Counted from the first letter of the stretch, positions 33,211 to 42,670 are shown. The stretch: DNA of 64,000 nt from Streptacidiphilus sp. ASG 303 (GCF_020991365.1 NZ_JAJLRA010000019.1:1-64000); one strand, 5' to 3'. Translations and numbers: made by a program. The notes: generated by a model not told the origin, from the letters alone.

Positions 33211-33803
33211 GTGGACAGGTCGGTCGAGGAACTGAGGGTACGGATGACGGCGCCGCCGCAGGGCGGGGACGTGGTCGACTGGGAGGCGGTGCGGACGAAG
33301 GACGGCCTGGTCCTGCCGCGGGACTACCGCGACTTCGTGGCGTGCTACGGCGGGGGCGTGATCGACGACTTCCTCTCGGTGTCCACCCCCCGGTGGCCGG
33401 GTCGGTGTACGGCGACCTGCTCGACCAACTGGACCTGGCGGCCGAGCGGGCCGGAGAGTTCGCCGCCGCACGGGCGGCGGAGACGGCGACGGGCGGACTG
33501 CTGCGGTGGGGCACGACCTCGACCGCGGACGATGCCTTCTGGCGTTGCGGGTCTGTCGACCCCGAGGGGTGGACGACGGTCGTGAGCCGCCGTCAGCACG
33601 CCTGGGGCGCAGATCCGTGGCTGGAGTTCGACTGCGGCATGGGGGAGTTCCTGCTCGGGCTCTTCCGGCGCGACATCGCCTGCCCGTTCGGGCAGGACAA
33701 CTTCCCCGGTGACCATCCGCAGTTCATGAGCTGGCGGGAGGAGGATGACGACTTCGACGGGGCCTGGGGTGAGACCGGATCCTGGCCCTGTGGACAGCTG
33801 TGA
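33211..33803 (+). pseudogene. SMI1/KNR4 (SUKH) protein, frameshifted
   Basis: The GTG at 33211 has GGAG 7 nt upstream. It opens V-D-R-S-V-E-E-L, then D-G-L-V-L-P-R-D-Y-R-D-F-V-A-C-Y-G-G-G-V-I-D-D-F-L-S-V, the SMI1/KNR4 signature. At a run of six C (33386-33391) the frame shifts by one. The continuation G-S-V-Y-G-D-L-L-D-Q-L, then C-G-M-G-E-F-L-L-G-L, runs to 33803 in the next frame; one more C would restore a 198-residue protein. SUKH proteins are common immunity proteins of polymorphic toxins. This could be a true pseudogene, a phase-variable tract or a sequencing error. Confidence 0.78.
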
Positions 33804-34371
33804 GGGCACAAGTGCAGCCAGGTGCTCCCGCACGCCCCTGCGGCCGGGTGGCGGGGACGCAGCCCCAGTGAAGGACTCGGCCGTTTCCGGGGCTGCCTGC
33901 CCTGCACGATCCACCCCATCACGGAAGGCGGCCGCAGGCCACGGGGCTGCGGCCGGGACTTCGGTCCGCCTCCGGCCGCTGACGTGATCAGCCCGCTTCC
34001 GGGGTGTCCGCCCGTCCGGCCAGGTCCGCTGCGACGTGCCCCCGGTCCGGGCCGTGCAGCCACCGGTTCCCGGCAGCCGCCCGCATCGGCGCCGACTCGT
34101 CCGGCCGCTGCGGGAGCACCGGCCGACAGGCCGGGTTGCGGGCCCGGACCGGCAGCAGGCTGCTGACGGCATGCGGGCAGGGCTCCTGCAGCATCGCGGG
34201 GATCGAACCGGCGTCGGCGAAGGTCGACTCATTGAGGAAGCCGTCCTCCCGGTGCTCGAGGTCGCACTCCGGCGTGGGCGCCTACCGGTCTCCGTAGGGG
34301 CACCGGGCGTGCTCCGCCAGGGTGCTGTGCATGCCCTGGAGCCTGCGACGCGGTGATCCGCCGGACGCTGC
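33804..34371. other. no supported gene; decayed leftward frame
   Basis: Leftwards from about 34335 a frame reads M-H-S-T-L-A-E-H-A-R-C-P-Y-G-D-R, then a stop. It continues as T-P-E-C-D-L-E-H-R-E-D-G-F-L-N-E-S-T-F-A-D-A-G down to 33988, with codon use like a gene. It may be a stop-interrupted small gene, family unknown. Confidence 0.35.
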
Positions 34372-34863
34372 CTACGCGGTCAGGTGGTCGTAGTAGTCGG
34401 CGGGAGCGGTCAGGACCGCCTGGAAGTACAGCGGCCGGCCGTCGGTGTCCAGGGGGACCTCGTGACCCGCGACGCGGGCCAGGCCGAGGGAGAGCCCAGG
34501 GACAGTCCAGTAGCCGGGCTCGCCGTGCAGGACGGTCAGGCCCGTCGCCTCCAGCTGCTCCACCAGGCGGAGGGCGGGCGTGCGGAAGACGTCGACGCCG
34601 CGGAAGCGCACCGTGACGTCCCCGGGGCCGGGGCGGGGGTTCCACACCTCGGCGGCGGTCAGGGTCCGGCCGTCCTCGAGGTGGAGCACGATCTCGAACT
34701 GCGGGTGCAGGGCGGTCACCTTCATGTAGCTGAACCGGCTGGCGGATCCGTCGTCCTGCACCTTGACCCGCCCCAGCGCTGCGGCGGCCTCCTTGACGGC
34801 CTCCGCGGGCATGCCCAGGGGGAACCCCGTGATGCCGTTCGGCGGGTCCAGCTCGATGTCCAT
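34372..34863 (-). CDS. hypothetical protein, small paralogous family A
   Basis: The product has 163 aa. The ATG at 34863 has GGGAGG 7 nt upstream. The opening M-D-I-E-L-D-P-P-N-G-I-T-G-F-P-L-G-M and the internal V-R-F-R-G-V-D-V-F-R-T-P-A parallel the protein at 771-1268. No signal peptide, membrane helix or catalytic motif is present. Finding a second copy 33 kb away inside the same window supports a mobile or expanding family. The function is unknown. Confidence 0.8.
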   Translation of the reverse strand: MDIELDPPNGITGFPLGMPAEAVKEAAAALGRVKVQDDGSASRFSYMKVTALHPQFEIVLHLEDGRTLTAAEVWNPRPGPGDVTVRFRGVDVFRTPALRLVEQLEATGLTVLHGEPGYWTVPGLSLGLARVAGHEVPLDTDGRPLYFQAVLTAPADYYDHLTA

Positions 34864-35197
34864 GCGTGTCCTCCCGGCAGGCAGGCCCGGATCCTCAAGG
34901 CGGTGTCGACCGGGCGCTTCCGGAACCTCCCGGTGTCCGGCAGGGAGCCGGCCGTCTCCTCGACAACCCAGACGTGTCCAAGTCTCCCAGGGCCGTCGCG
35001 AAGATCGCCGAAGGCCAGGAAGTCGCGGCGGGGTGGCTCGGCGGTGAAGGTGCGCCGGTCGCGGATCAGGGCGGCGGGGGGCCGGTGCCCGGCGGTGTGG
35101 CTGCGTGCGGACCGTGGACAGGCACCGGCCGGCCGACGGGCGGGTACGGGGGCCGGTCGACGGGGCGGGGACATCCGGACGTCCCGCCGGGCCCTCA

Positions 35198-35203
35198 TAG
35201 ACT
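35198..35203 (+). promoter_or_regulatory. -10 box of a probable leaderless promoter
   Basis: TAGACT lies 7 nt before the ATG of the response regulator, and no Shine-Dalgarno is present. Confidence 0.45.
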
Positions 35204-35210
35204 CCCCTCC

Positions 35211-35948
35211 ATGCGCCCGCACGTACTGATAGCCGAGGACAATACGGAACAGGCCGCCGTGGTCCGCCGCTACATGGAGCACGAGGGGTACGAGGTGAGT
35301 GTGGCCGAGGACGGCCGCTCCGCCCTCGGCCTCCTCCGCAGCCAACGGCCCGACCTGCTGGTCCTCGACGTGATGATGCCGCATGTGGACGGTCTCGACG
35401 TCTGCCGGATCGTGCGTGCGGACCCCGTCCTCAGGGACGTCCCGATGCTGATGCTGACCGCCAGGTCGTCCGAGGACGACCTCCTCCTCGGCCTGGACCT
35501 CGGCGCCGACGACTACATGACCAAGCCGTTCAGCCCCCGTGAGCTCATGGCGCGCGTCCGCTCCCTCCTGCGGCGCCGGGAACGGGGGGCGGGGGACGAG
35601 CCGGCCGGGGAGGCGTCCCGCACCCTCCTGCGGGCCGGGCACCTGACGGTCGACCCGGCCCGCCACGAGGTGCGGGCCCACAACACCCTGGTCCGGTGCA
35701 CGCCCGGCGAGTTCCGCCTCCTGGAGATGCTGGCCGAGCGCCCCGGACAGGTGCTGTCCCGGACACAGATCCTGGAACGCCTGCACGGCGCGGATCCCTT
35801 CATCACCCCCAGGACGATCGACGTGCACGTCATGAACCTCCGCCGCAAGATCAGGGACGTCCAGCCGGACGGGCCGCACCACACGCCCCTGGTCACCGTG
35901 TACGGGGTGGGCTACAAACTCACGGACGGCACCCGGACCGAGGGGTAG
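35211..35948 (+). CDS. OmpR/PhoB-type response regulator
   Basis: The product has 245 aa. The receiver domain has the acidic pair E9-D10, phosphoacceptor D53 in L-V-L-D-V-M-M-P, T84 in L-T-A-R, and K105 in T-K-P-F. The C-terminal winged helix (from about 135) ends with R-T-I-D-V-H-V-M-N-L-R-R-K-I and the wing G-V-G-Y-K-L. It is paired with the histidine kinase 7 bp downstream and is the likely regulator of the lipoprotein-ABC operon that follows, whose promoter has a palindrome. Confidence 0.95.
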   Translation: MRPHVLIAEDNTEQAAVVRRYMEHEGYEVSVAEDGRSALGLLRSQRPDLLVLDVMMPHVDGLDVCRIVRADPVLRDVPMLMLTARSSEDDLLLGLDLGADDYMTKPFSPRELMARVRSLLRRRERGAGDEPAGEASRTLLRAGHLTVDPARHEVRAHNTLVRCTPGEFRLLEMLAERPGQVLSRTQILERLHGADPFITPRTIDVHVMNLRRKIRDVQPDGPHHTPLVTVYGVGYKLTDGTRTEG

Positions 35949-35955
35949 GCCGGGG

Positions 35956-37815
35956 ATGTCCGCCGTCGGTGCTCGCCACAGCCTGCTGACCCGCCTGCTG
36001 ATGGTGTCGGCGCTCGTCTCGGTCTGCTCGATCGCCGCCACCGCGTGGGTGGTCGTGCAGACGACAGCCGTCGTGCTCAGCAGGGAGCGCGGTCAGGCGC
36101 TGGACGAGGACGCACGGGTCTACGACACGCTCACGGGCTACGCGGCGACCCATCCCGACTGGAGCGGCGTCCGGCCGGTCCTCGAGGGCCTGGCGCGGCA
36201 GACCGGGCACCGCATCGTCCTCACGGGCAGGGGCGGCCGTCCCGTGGCGGACTCCGCACCCGACCGGGCGCACCCCTTCCGGCCGCCGCAGAGGGCGACC
36301 GCCGTCATCGACCCCCTCGCCGCGAACACGGAACCGGTCGAGGGCACGGACAGCGCCCGGGGAACGGACAGCGCCGGGGGAACGGACCGGATCGACCGAC
36401 GCGCCCTGGGTCCGTTCAGGCTGCCGGAGCAGGAGAGCCGCAGACTGGCCGTCCTTGCGGGCAGGCAGGCCGGGTGCCTGCGGAACATCCCCGGCCTGCA
36501 GGCCGAGATCCGGACGGGCCTCGACGGCCGTCCGCACGTGGTGGCGACCGGCACCGACGGCAGGGAGGTGGACACCCCGCGCTGTGCGGTCCCCGGGCTC
36601 GACGCGCCCACCCCGTCGGGGGCGAAGGCCCTGGCTTCGCTGAACGCGCTGGTCAACGGATGCCTGACCCGGCGTGGGACGGGCACCGTGCACCTGACCG
36701 CCGTCGGCGCGTGGGAGGCGCGGGGCCGCCCCCTGCCCTCGGACGCGGCGGTCTCCTCGTGTCTGACCTCGAGCCGGATCCAGCAGTTGGCCCCGTACGT
36801 GGCACCTGCCGCGCTGCTGTACATCGGCAACCCCGAGCGTACGGCGACGACCTTCTTCAACCTCTCGCCGTCGAACAGGCTCCGCATCGGCGGCTGGGCC
36901 GTGTCGGTCCTGGTGGTGACCGTGGCCGTGACGGCATTGGCCGGGGTCCGCCTGGTGAGGCCGCTGCGGGTGCTGACGGGAGCAGCGACGCGGATGGAGC
37001 ACGGCGACCTCTCGACCCGGGTCGAGGTGCGCGGACGCGACGAGATCGCGCTGCTCGGGGCGGCCTTCAACGCGATGTCGCAGCGCCGCGAGCAGCTGGA
37101 GTCCCTGCGCCGCGACATGACCAGTGACATCGCCCACGAACTGCGCACCCCGGTGAGCATCATCCGTGGCTGGCTCGAGGCGGTGGAGGACGGCATCGCG
37201 GACCCCGACGCCGACCTGGTGGCATCGTTGCTGGAGCAGGCACGCCACCTGCAGCACGTCATCGACGACCTGCGGGACCTCTCGGCGGCGGAGGCCGGCG
37301 GGCTGCGCCTGGCGCTCGAACCGGTGGAGGTGGCGGAGATGCTCTCGGGCGTCCTGTCGGCCAACAGGGCCGCCGCACAGGAGGCGGGCCTCACGCTGGG
37401 GGCGGTGCCCGGCGGCGCGCTCCTGGCCGACGCCGACCCCGTCCGGTTGCGGCAGATCGTGGGCAACCTCGTCTCGAACGCGATCCGGTACACCCCGAGA
37501 GGAGGCGCGGTCACCCTTGCCGCCCGCGCCGACCGCGAGGCCGTCGTGATCGATGTGGCCGACACGGGAATCGGCATCGCCGCCGACGAACTGCCGCACG
37601 TCTTCGACAGGTTCTGGCGGGCGGACAAGTCGCGCAGCAGGCGGAGCGGCGGAAGCGGCCTCGGCCTGGCCATCGTGCGCCGCCTGGTCGAGGCCCACGG
37701 GGGAACGGTCTCGGTCAGCAGCGTGCCGGGTGAGGGATCGACGTTCACGGTCCGCCTGCCGCGCCACCCGGACGACGCCGGTTCACGGGGTCCGTCCGGC
37801 CGTGCGCGCGGGTGA
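35956..37815 (+). CDS. sensor histidine kinase
   Basis: The product has 619 aa. TM1 spans about 15-37. A large extracytoplasmic sensor (about 38-310) contains four cysteines (A-G-C-L-R, R-C-A-V-P, N-G-C-L-T, S-S-C-L-T) and a short G-T-D-S-A repeat. TM2 spans about 312-333, followed by HAMP, the dimerisation helix with D-I-A-H-E-L-R-T-P (H394), N-box N-L-V-S-N-A-I-R-Y, and ATP-binding D-T-G-I-G-I, F-D-R-F-W-R, G-G-S-G-L-G-L. All catalytic motifs are intact. The unusually long cysteine-bearing sensor suggests it reads an envelope or redox cue. It phosphorylates the regulator just upstream. Confidence 0.94.
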   Translation: MSAVGARHSLLTRLLMVSALVSVCSIAATAWVVVQTTAVVLSRERGQALDEDARVYDTLTGYAATHPDWSGVRPVLEGLARQTGHRIVLTGRGGRPVADSAPDRAHPFRPPQRATAVIDPLAANTEPVEGTDSARGTDSAGGTDRIDRRALGPFRLPEQESRRLAVLAGRQAGCLRNIPGLQAEIRTGLDGRPHVVATGTDGREVDTPRCAVPGLDAPTPSGAKALASLNALVNGCLTRRGTGTVHLTAVGAWEARGRPLPSDAAVSSCLTSSRIQQLAPYVAPAALLYIGNPERTATTFFNLSPSNRLRIGGWAVSVLVVTVAVTALAGVRLVRPLRVLTGAATRMEHGDLSTRVEVRGRDEIALLGAAFNAMSQRREQLESLRRDMTSDIAHELRTPVSIIRGWLEAVEDGIADPDADLVASLLEQARHLQHVIDDLRDLSAAEAGGLRLALEPVEVAEMLSGVLSANRAAAQEAGLTLGAVPGGALLADADPVRLRQIVGNLVSNAIRYTPRGGAVTLAARADREAVVIDVADTGIGIAADELPHVFDRFWRADKSRSRRSGGSGLGLAIVRRLVEAHGGTVSVSSVPGEGSTFTVRLPRHPDDAGSRGPSGRARG

Positions 37816-37932
37816 GGGGTGAACCGCCGGGCAGGACCCGGCCGCCGTGTCCCCCGCGCCCACCGGACCGCGCCCACCGCCCCGCCGGCCGTGCCCGCCC
37901 CGGCCTCCGGCGGCACCACAGGAGGACCAACG

Positions 37933-37968
37933 GATCCTGACAGGATCGCAACACTCCGCTCCTACGCT
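37933..37968 (+). promoter_or_regulatory. perfect palindrome and -10 box of the efflux operon
   Basis: GATCCTG-A-CAGGATC (37933-37947) is a perfect 15-bp palindrome. With its flanking base it also reads as GGATC repeated at an 11-bp interval (37932 and 37943), the geometry favoured by OmpR-type dimers. The -10-like TACGCT (37963-37968) lies 7 nt before the lipoprotein ATG, so the transcript may be leaderless. A 1-nt loop rules out a terminator. Confidence 0.6.
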
Positions 37969-37975
37969 GCACGGC

Positions 37976-38674
37976 ATGCACAAGCGCCTCCCCCCCACCG
38001 CACCCCCCACCGCCTCCCCCGCCCCGCGGGGCCCCGCCGGGCCGCGGGCGCGCCGGCGCCCCGGCCTGCGCGCCCTCTCCGGCGGCGTGGTCCTGGCCGC
38101 CGGCATGACCCTCGCCGCCTGCGGCAGCGGCGGCGGCGGCGACGCGGGCAGGGGCGTGGACACCCTGGTGTCCGGGTCGGCGGCGCCGGACAAGGGCACG
38201 GCGTCCCAGGGTGCGGCCCCGGGCCCCGCCGTCGACGCCAGGCGTCCCCAGGAGCGGCTGGACAGCACCGACGAGGAGAAGAACAAGCTCGACGACGCCT
38301 ACTGGGCGTGCCTGCAGGCCCACGGCGTCCCGATGATGTACCGGCGGGTGACCTCCGGCCAGCAGGCCCCGCCCACCCAGGACAAGGCCGAGATCGCGAA
38401 GCACCGGGCCGGCTTCGACGCCTGCCGGGACAAGCAGCCGCTCCCGCCCCCCGAGCTGGAGCCGCAGACCAACCCGCACTACGCCGACGACTTCCACGCC
38501 TACGTGAAGTGCCTCCGGCACCGGGGCGTGAAGGTCCACATCGTCCCCGACACGAGCGCGAACCCGGACGGCCTGTCGTGGACCTTCGACTCCGGCAACG
38601 ACCCCGGCATTCCCGAGTCCGAGCGGGACAAGGCCGACCGGGCCTGCACCCTGGAGGCGTTCGGTGGCAAGTAG
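37976..38674 (+). CDS. secreted lipoprotein of the efflux operon
   Basis: The product has 232 aa. A twin-arginine-like basic stretch (R-A-R-R-R-P-G-L-R) precedes a hydrophobic segment ending in the lipobox L-A-A-C, followed by G-S-G-G-G-G-D. The mature part repeats a motif: D-A-Y-W-A-C-L-Q-A-H-G-V-P and later H-A-Y-V-K-C-L-R-H-R-G-V-K, with two further cysteines (F-D-A-C-R-D; D-R-A-C-T-L). The twofold cysteine-helix pattern suggests two similar lobes, perhaps disulfide-linked. It lies between the sensor kinase and the transporter genes and overlaps the next gene by 11 bp, so it probably serves sensing or substrate delivery. Confidence 0.88.
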   Translation: MHKRLPPTAPPTASPAPRGPAGPRARRRPGLRALSGGVVLAAGMTLAACGSGGGGDAGRGVDTLVSGSAAPDKGTASQGAAPGPAVDARRPQERLDSTDEEKNKLDDAYWACLQAHGVPMMYRRVTSGQQAPPTQDKAEIAKHRAGFDACRDKQPLPPPELEPQTNPHYADDFHAYVKCLRHRGVKVHIVPDTSANPDGLSWTFDSGNDPGIPESERDKADRACTLEAFGGK

Positions 38675-39797
38675 GACCCGGCCGCGCCGCGTCCCCCGCC
38701 GTGCCGTCGCCGCGACCGCGGTCCTCGTGCTCGGCGGCACCGGCGCCTACGGGGCGCAGGCGCTGACCGACCACGGCAGGAGCCGGCACCCCCGCGCCGC
38801 CGCCGCCCCCTCGGCCCAGACCACCCGCGTCAGGCGCACCGACCTGTCCGACACCCAGACCCTCCCCGGGACGCTCGCCTTCGGCAGGCGCACCACGGTC
38901 AAGGGCACCGGGAACGGCGTCGTCACCGGGCTCCCCGCGCCCGGTGCGCACACCGTACGGGGCAAGCCCCTGTACTGGGTCGACGACCAGCCGGTGACCG
39001 TGTTCCTCGGCGCCGTCCCGTTCTTCCGCCCGCTGAACAAGCCCGGACAGGCCGGCCGGGACGTCACCGTCCTGGTCGAGAACCTCCGAGCCCTCGGCTA
39101 CGACATCGGCCCCCCGCCCCCGGCCGTGCCCCTCCCGCGGTACGCCCCCACGGCCGGCGACCCCGGCACCCGGCTCACCCCCGGGGTGCTCGCCGCCCTC
39201 AAGCGCTGGCAGCACGACACCGGACAGCCGGCCACCGGAACCCTGGACCCCGGCCGGTTCGCGGTCCTCCAGGGGCCCTCCCGCGTCGACACCGTCCTCG
39301 CGCACCTGGGCGACCCGGCGGCGCAGGAGGTCCTCGCCCTCACCTCGGAGCAGAAGACGGTCACCGTGAAGGCCGACGCGCAGAGCGCCGGCTCCATCCA
39401 CCGGGGCGACAGGGTCGAGATCCTCCTGCCCGACACGAGGACCGTCCCCGGGAAGGTCCTCTCCATCGGCACCACGGTGCAGGGCGGCGCCGACGACCCC
39501 TCCGGCGCCTCCCCCGACCAGGCGCCCACCCTGCAGGTGAGCGTCGTGCCGACCCGCGCCGCCGACGTCGCCGCGATCGACGCCGCCTCCGTCCAGGTCC
39601 TCTTCACCGGCCAGAGCAGGAAGCACGTCCTCGTCGTGCCCGTGGGCGCCCTCCTCGCCCTCAGCGAGGGCGGCTACGCGCTGCAGCGCCCCGACGGACA
39701 ATTGGTCGGCATCAGGACCGGCATGTACGCCAGAGGCCTCGTGGAGGTCAGCAGCGACAGGATCAAGGAGGGCGACCTAGTGGTGACGGCATCATGA
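38664..39797 (+). CDS. membrane-fusion protein (HlyD-like) with peptidoglycan-binding domain
   Basis: The product has 377 aa. An N-terminal signal-anchor ([17 protein letters not shown]) is followed by a beta/lipoyl-like region ([17 protein letters not shown]), a PG_binding_1-like helix bundle ([17 protein letters not shown]) and a barrel-like C-terminus ([17 protein letters not shown]). Such adaptors link MacB-type ABC transporters to the cell wall in Gram-positives. It starts with a GTG inside the lipoprotein gene's end and overlaps the ATPase gene by 4 bp. Confidence 0.9.
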   Translation: MASRTRPRRVPRRAVAATAVLVLGGTGAYGAQALTDHGRSRHPRAAAAPSAQTTRVRRTDLSDTQTLPGTLAFGRRTTVKGTGNGVVTGLPAPGAHTVRGKPLYWVDDQPVTVFLGAVPFFRPLNKPGQAGRDVTVLVENLRALGYDIGPPPPAVPLPRYAPTAGDPGTRLTPGVLAALKRWQHDTGQPATGTLDPGRFAVLQGPSRVDTVLAHLGDPAAQEVLALTSEQKTVTVKADAQSAGSIHRGDRVEILLPDTRTVPGKVLSIGTTVQGGADDPSGASPDQAPTLQVSVVPTRAADVAAIDAASVQVLFTGQSRKHVLVVPVGALLALSEGGYALQRPDGQLVGIRTGMYARGLVEVSSDRIKEGDLVVTAS

Positions 39798-40531
39798 CCG
39801 CGGCACCGCACCCGGGGCAGCCCCCCGGCCCGGCCCCGGCCGTCCTCTCCGTCCGCAACGCCCGCAAGGTCCACGCCGGCGGCGTCACCGCCCTCGACGA
39901 CGTCTCCCTGACCATCCACGCGGGCGAGTTCCTGGCGATCGTCGGCCGCTCGGGCTCCGGCAAGTCCACCCTGCTCAACATCATGGGCACCCTCGACACG
40001 CCCAGCAGCGGCACCGTGCACATCGCCGGCCACGACGTCCGGGGGCTCTCCGACCGGCGCCTGTCCGCACTGCGCGGCCGCTGGCTGGGGTTCGTCTTCC
40101 AGCACTTCCACCTGACCGACGGCCTCACCTCCGAGGAGAACGTGGCGACCGGCCTGCTGTACGCCGGCGTGCCGCGCCGGCGGCGCAGGGCCATGGCCGC
40201 CGCCGCACTCGACCGGGTCGGCCTGTCCCACCGCACCGGCCACCTGCCCCACCAGCTCTCCGGAGGCGAGCGCCAGCGCGTGGCCATCGCCCGGGCCCTG
40301 GTCAACGAACCCGCCCTGGTCCTGGCCGACGAGCCCACCGGCGCCCTGGACAGCGCCACCGGACAGTCCGTACTCGACCTCCTGACCAGCCTGAACAGCG
40401 AGGGCACCACCATCGCCGTCATCACCCACGACCAGGACATCGCCGCCCGCCTGCCCCGCAGGGTCGAGATGCGCGACGGACGCGTCGTCGCCGACTCCCA
40501 CCGCCCGGCCGTCCTCGGGAGCCCGGCGTGA
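39794..40531 (+). CDS. ABC transporter ATPase (MacB/LolD type)
   Basis: The product has 245 aa. Walker A is G-R-S-G-S-G-K-S-T, the signature motif L-S-G-G-E-R-Q-R-V, Walker [13 protein letters not shown] and the switch H is in V-I-T-H-D. The D-E-P-T-G-A-L-D form and the F-V-F-Q-H-F-H-L Q-loop are typical of MacB/LolD/FtsE exporters of peptides, lipoproteins or antibiotics. It overlaps its partners by ATGA on both sides, so it is translated in strict stoichiometry with the adaptor and permease. Confidence 0.96.
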   Translation: MTAAPHPGQPPGPAPAVLSVRNARKVHAGGVTALDDVSLTIHAGEFLAIVGRSGSGKSTLLNIMGTLDTPSSGTVHIAGHDVRGLSDRRLSALRGRWLGFVFQHFHLTDGLTSEENVATGLLYAGVPRRRRRAMAAAALDRVGLSHRTGHLPHQLSGGERQRVAIARALVNEPALVLADEPTGALDSATGQSVLDLLTSLNSEGTTIAVITHDQDIAARLPRRVEMRDGRVVADSHRPAVLGSPA

Positions 40532-41805
40532 CCCGCGGGAACCCCGGCCGCCGCGGCATCCGGCAGCCCGGTCTCCGCCGGCGCCCCGCGAGCACCCCGC
40601 CCCACGACCCGGCCCGCCCCGTGCGCCTGGCACCCGCGGACGTCCTGCGCCTGGGACTGCTCGGCATCCGCACCCGCCGCGTCCGGGCCGCGCTGTCCGC
40701 CCTCGGCATCTCCATCGGCATCCTCACCCTCGTCCTGGTCACCGGCATCCCCGCCTCCAGCCAGGGCGAGCTCAACCGGCAACTGGCCGCCCTGGGGCCC
40801 AACCTCCTGCGCGTCCAGCCGCAGCCCGGCCAGGACCCGCCCGTGCTCCTGCCGCCGCAGGCGGCGCGCATGGCGGCCCGCATCAGCCCCGTCCTCACCA
40901 CGAGCGCCGTCGCCAACACGCACGCCACCGTCCGCCGGTCCGACCGCAGCGACCCCGACGACGGCGCCGGGATCGCCGTCCTGGCCGGCCAGGACGACCT
41001 GCTCACCGCCGTCAGCGGACACGTCCGCTCGGGCCGCTTCCTCAACCGCTCCACCGACCGGCTGCCGACCGCCGTACTCGGCTATCAGGCCGCCGCCCGG
41101 CTCGGGATCACCCGCATCACACCGGGGCAGGAGGCACCCCAGATCATTGTCAACCACACCTGGTTCACCGTGATCGGCGTCCTCGACCCCGTCCCGCTCT
41201 CCGGCGACCTCGACCGCTGCGTCCTGGTCGGCTGGCAGGCCGCCCGGCACACACTCTCCTTCGACGGGCACCCGACGGTCCTCTACGTCAGGGCCCGCGA
41301 GGACGCCGTCGAGGATGTGGCCGCCGTCCTGCCCGCCACCGTCCACCCCGAACTCCCCGGAATGGTCCAGGTCAGCCGCCCGTCCGACGCGCTGGCCGCC
41401 AAACGCGCGGCCAACAGCACCTTCTCCGCCCTGTTCCTCGGACTGGCGGGGGTCGCCCTGCTGGTCGGCGGCATCGGGGTCGCCAACACGATGTACATCT
41501 CCGTCCTCGAACGGCGCAGCGAGATCGGCCTGCGCCGCGCGCTGGGCGCCAACCGCCGGCAGATCCGGAGCCAGTTCATGACCGAGTCCGTCGTCCTCTC
41601 CCTGCTGGGAGGCGTCGCCGGAACGGTCGCCGGGATCCTCGCCACGGTCGCCTACGTGACCTACCAGGGCTGGTCGCCGGTGATACCGCCCGCCGCCCCT
41701 GCCTCCGGGATCGGCGGCGCCGTGGTCATCGGGGTCATCGCCGGGGTCCATCCCTCGGTGCGCGCCGCCCGTCTCGCCCCCACCGAGGCCCTCAGCGCGG
41801 CATGA
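40528..41805 (+). CDS. MacB/FtsX-type ABC permease
   Basis: The product has 425 aa. A basic N-terminus leads to TM1 (about 55-80: [15 protein letters not shown]). A large extracytoplasmic MacB_PCD-like domain follows (about 85-300), then three C-terminal helices with the FtsX motif [19 protein letters not shown]. It likely exports antimicrobial peptides or signals envelope stress together with the adaptor and ATPase. It is the last gene of the operon. Confidence 0.94.
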   Translation: MTRGNPGRRGIRQPGLRRRPASTPPHDPARPVRLAPADVLRLGLLGIRTRRVRAALSALGISIGILTLVLVTGIPASSQGELNRQLAALGPNLLRVQPQPGQDPPVLLPPQAARMAARISPVLTTSAVANTHATVRRSDRSDPDDGAGIAVLAGQDDLLTAVSGHVRSGRFLNRSTDRLPTAVLGYQAAARLGITRITPGQEAPQIIVNHTWFTVIGVLDPVPLSGDLDRCVLVGWQAARHTLSFDGHPTVLYVRAREDAVEDVAAVLPATVHPELPGMVQVSRPSDALAAKRAANSTFSALFLGLAGVALLVGGIGVANTMYISVLERRSEIGLRRALGANRRQIRSQFMTESVVLSLLGGVAGTVAGILATVAYVTYQGWSPVIPPAAPASGIGGAVVIGVIAGVHPSVRAARLAPTEALSAA

Positions 41806-42107
41806 CGCCCCGACGGCTCGGGCCCCGCACGACCGCGGCCCCCGGCACACCGGGCCCGGCCCGCCCGCGGGACGGCAGCGGCGGGCCGGAGCCGCCGGGG
41901 CGCGCACCCGCCCGTGACCGGTCCCCGGGACCCGCCTCCGCGCCGCGCCGCGCCCGGGGGCGGGTCCCGCGCACCATCCCGCAGCACACGGGGCCCGGCC
42001 TCATCCTGGACGGCCGGCCGACATCACGCCTTCACGTTCAGCAGCCCTGGCCTGAGAACTCACGGCAGGGATGGCTCCGCCCCGCCTGCCGCCGACATGA
42101 CGCAGGG
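41806..42107. other. intergenic, GC-rich with possible hairpins
   Basis: Short GC inverted repeats lie just after the permease stop and could terminate the operon, but none is clear enough to map. No gene was found. Confidence 0.4.
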
Positions 42108-42461
42108 TCAGTCGTCGGCTCCGGGCGCCGGCTTCTGCCACGGCCACCGTCCGGTGATCTCGAGCTCGAGGGAAAAGCTGAGGAAGGTGCGAATGCCCAC
42201 GATCACGGCCAGCACTCCGACGCTCGCGAACGTCGGTGCGACGGCGACGGTACGGATGATGTCGCCGGCCACGAGGAGCTCCAGCCCCAGCAGGATCGAC
42301 CGCCCGACGCGACGGCGATAGCCGCGGTACACGCCCGGCTGTCGGCGACCGATCCGGATGGCCGCGAGAACGGTCGCCAGGAATGTGCCCACGACGATGA
42401 CGGCCACACCCGCGGAGTCGACGGCTCGGCCGACCAGCTCAACGCTGTGCTGGAATTCCAC
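42108..42461 (-). CDS. DUF1622 family membrane protein
   Basis: The product has 117 aa from a GTG at 42461 with GGGGGG upstream. Three hydrophobic helices (A-V-I-V-V-G-T-F-L-A-T-V-L; L-L-G-L-E-L-L-V-A-G-D-I-I; V-L-A-V-I-V-G-I-R-T-F-L) and the conserved G-L-E-L-L-V-A-G-D-I-I-R-T are diagnostic for DUF1622. The function is unknown; it is widespread in bacteria and not linked to a pathway. It lies 209 bp after the isochorismatase-like gene and is read in the same direction. Confidence 0.88.
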   Translation of the reverse strand: MEFQHSVELVGRAVDSAGVAVIVVGTFLATVLAAIRIGRRQPGVYRGYRRRVGRSILLGLELLVAGDIIRTVAVAPTFASVGVLAVIVGIRTFLSFSLELEITGRWPWQKPAPGADD

Positions 42462-42670
42462 AGTGCCCCCCTCTCGCGCCGGCCCGAATCCGCCCCTCCG
42501 CGGTCCGCGACCCCTGCCGCCGCCGGGACGTCGTTCCGGGCATCGGCCGCAGCAGGGCTGGACGTGCCTCCACGGCACTCCCCGCGCAACAGGCCGGTGG
42601 ACGCCGACGGAGTCTGGTGAAGGAGTGAGCGCCGGGCGGACACGGGCACCACATCCCGGCTGCGGGCCTC

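Noticed and set aside
37933-37947. Palindrome as a terminator of the histidine kinase gene
   Set aside because: The loop would be a single base, too small for an RNA hairpin; a DNA-binding site is more likely.
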